The position numbers were made by a program, and so were the translations under genes. Positions 62,772 to 64,000 of a DNA stretch of 64,000 nucleotides are shown here, in pieces; the first letter of the stretch is position 1, and each line of letters starts with the position of its first letter. The DNA is from CAVYTF01 sp963708205 (lineage in GTDB: Bacteria; Bacteroidota; Bacteroidia; Chitinophagales; Chitinophagaceae), in the NCBI GenBank assembly GCA_963708205.1, contig OY970196.1:1612001-1676000 (forward strand), given 5' to 3'. The notes beneath the pieces are model-generated. The model did no database searches and was not told where the DNA came from. It saw only the letters and a list, made by a program, of their open reading frames with translations.

Positions 62772-64000
62772 ATGTTTAGTAAGCGAACAAAAATTAAAAC
62801 ACTTCTTTCTGAAATACAGATTGGCGAATTTGTAACTGTGATGGGTTGGGTGCGCACATTTCGCAACAACCAGTTTATTGCTTTGAATGATGGCAGTACC
62901 AATCAAAATTTGCAGGTGGTTGCTGCTTTGGGTTTATTGGATGATGAAACGCTTAAACGCATTACAACCAGCGCATCATTAAAAGTTATTGGTGAGTTGG
63001 TAACAAGCTTAGGTAAAGGACAAAGCGTAGAATTAAAAGCAACATCAATAGAAATTTTGGGCGATTGTGATGCAGAAAAATATCCGCTTCAACCGAAAAA
63101 ACATAGCCTTGAATTTTTGAGAGAGATTGCGCATCTCCGTTTTCGCACAAATACATTTGGCGCTGTGTTTCGTGTAAGACATTCACTTGCCTACGCAGTG
63201 CATAAATTTTTTAATGATAAAGGATTTATCTATTTACATACGCCAATCATAACAGCAAGTGATGCGGAAGGTGCGGGCGAAACCTTTCGTGTAACTACAC
63301 TGCCATTTGATAAACCGCCACACAATGAAGATGGCAGCATCAATTTTAAAGAAGATTTTTTTGGTAAGAGCACAAACCTAACTGTAAGCGGACAGTTAGA
63401 AGGTGAATTGGCAGCAATGGCGTTTAGTGATATTTATACTTTTGGTCCAACCTTTCGTGCTGAAAATTCTAACACAACTCGTCATCTTGCAGAGTTCTGG
63501 ATGATTGAGCCCGAAATGGCTTTTTATGATATTGAAGACAACATGAACCTGGCTGAAGAATTCATCAAATACATTATTCAGTATGCAATAGACAATAACA
63601 AAGAAGACCTCGAGTTTCTTGCGCAACTTTTACTTGATGAAGAAAAACAACTGCCGCAGGATAAGCGCAGCGAGTTTAGTTTAATTGAAAAATTAGAATT
63701 TGTTTTAAAGAACGCATTTGAAAGAATTACTTATACTGAAGCCATTGATATTTTATTAAACAGCAGTTATTATAAAAAGAAAAAATTTCAGTATGATGTA
63801 AAATGGGGAATTGATTTGCAAAGTGAACATGAACGTTTTTTGGTTGAAAAACATTTTAAGAAACCTGTTATCGTTACAGGTTATCCTGCAGCGATAAAAG
63901 CATTTTATATGCGCATGAATGATGATGGTAAAACAGTTGCAGCTATGGATATTCTTGCCCCCGGTATTGGTGAAATTGTTGGTGGCTCTCAGCGTGAAGA
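62772..64000 (+). CDS. asnS: Asparaginyl-tRNA synthetase, N-terminal part (cut by window edge)
   Basis: The frame runs open from the ATG at 62772 to the window end, about 409 residues. The anticodon-binding OB fold contains VTVMGWVRTFRNNQFIALNDGS. The class II catalytic domain begins at LRFRTNTFGAVFRVRHSLA; it includes the AsnRS-typical TASDAEGAGETFRVTT, FGPTFRAENSNTTRHLAEFWMIEPEMAF (spread along the chain), and near the end IVTGYPAAIKAFYMRMNDDG and LAPGIGEIVGGSQRE. Motif 3 lies beyond the window. It charges tRNA-Asn with asparagine. Confidence 0.95.
   Translation, partial: MFSKRTKIKTLLSEIQIGEFVTVMGWVRTFRNNQFIALNDGSTNQNLQVVAALGLLDDETLKRITTSASLKVIGELVTSLGKGQSVELKATSIEILGDCDAEKYPLQPKKHSLEFLREIAHLRFRTNTFGAVFRVRHSLAYAVHKFFNDKGFIYLHTPIITASDAEGAGETFRVTTLPFDKPPHNEDGSINFKEDFFGKSTNLTVSGQLEGELAAMAFSDIYTFGPTFRAENSNTTRHLAEFWMIEPEMAFYDIEDNMNLAEEFIKYIIQYAIDNNKEDLEFLAQLLLDEEKQLPQDKRSEFSLIEKLEFVLKNAFERITYTEAIDILLNSSYYKKKKFQYDVKWGIDLQSEHERFLVEKHFKKPVIVTGYPAAIKAFYMRMNDDGKTVAAMDILAPGIGEIVGGSQRE

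Noticed and set aside
1..64000. Phage, CRISPR, restriction or toxin-antitoxin system, tRNA or rRNA genes
   Set aside because: Looked for integrases, transposases, direct-repeat arrays and cloverleaf patterns on both strands and saw none that I can support.

Overview
The window reads as chromosomal housekeeping DNA from a member of the Bacteroidota, most likely the family Chitinophagaceae; this is inferred from gene content, not computed. The DNA is AT-rich. Start codons mostly lack Shine-Dalgarno sequences, and several upstream regions carry the Bacteroidota -7 box TAnnTTTG. Lineage-typical genes include a small ribosomal protein bTHX, BatD, a single-protein cytochrome b SdhC with SdhA and SdhB, an MlaEFD set, a YkuD_2 L,D-transpeptidase, a HisG-D-C-B-H-A-F-IE operon and a Rho with a long N-terminal extension. 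I saw no prophage, CRISPR array, transposase, defence island, rRNA or tRNA.

Layout. 1-260 is the start of a GMC oxidoreductase that runs off the left edge. 338-4172 (minus) holds a hydroxypyruvate-isomerase-like TIM barrel, holA and a YbiT-type ABC-F ATPase. 4443-11652 (minus) is the complete histidine operon, preceded by a leader peptide with three His codons and mutually exclusive terminator and antiterminator hairpins. 11721-16751 (minus) is assimilatory sulfite reduction: cobA, cysJ, cysI and a Met8-like siroheme synthase, so both the reductase and the synthesis of its cofactor are encoded together. 17013-18516 (minus) holds a secreted ARPP-1-like protein and an acetyltransferase. 18596-22314 (plus) holds acyP, serC, a DUF1015 gene and a TPR protein. 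An AraC regulator, batD and a two-component pair follow. 26971-31413 (plus) is a sucrose cluster: MFS transporter, fructokinase and amylosucrase. 31541-35800 (minus) holds a giant outer-membrane-type protein and a 3'-5' exonuclease. 35852-42347 holds a coiled-coil membrane protein, an acyl-CoA synthetase, kynA, pyrH, a frameshifted DUF4870 gene, pdxH, thx and hup. 42700-45197 (minus) holds xth and a frameshifted GH3 hydrolase. 45293-54065 holds a lipid kinase, a FtsX/MacB permease, sdhCAB, a receiver protein and mlaEFD. 54241-64000 holds an L,D-transpeptidase, a PAP2-like membrane protein, rpoN, a small secreted protein, a hybrid kinase, a DegT aminotransferase, rho and the first part of asnS.

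Three observations stand out. The first is the his-operon attenuator, which can be read base by base. The second is a dispersed intergenic repeat family of about seven copies, with a 20-base core identical in three of them. The third is a pair of single-base frameshifts (about 41,045 and 44,555) in otherwise intact conserved genes. Most of the rest is well-known core metabolism. I did not find a convincing new multi-gene system, and I say so rather than force one.
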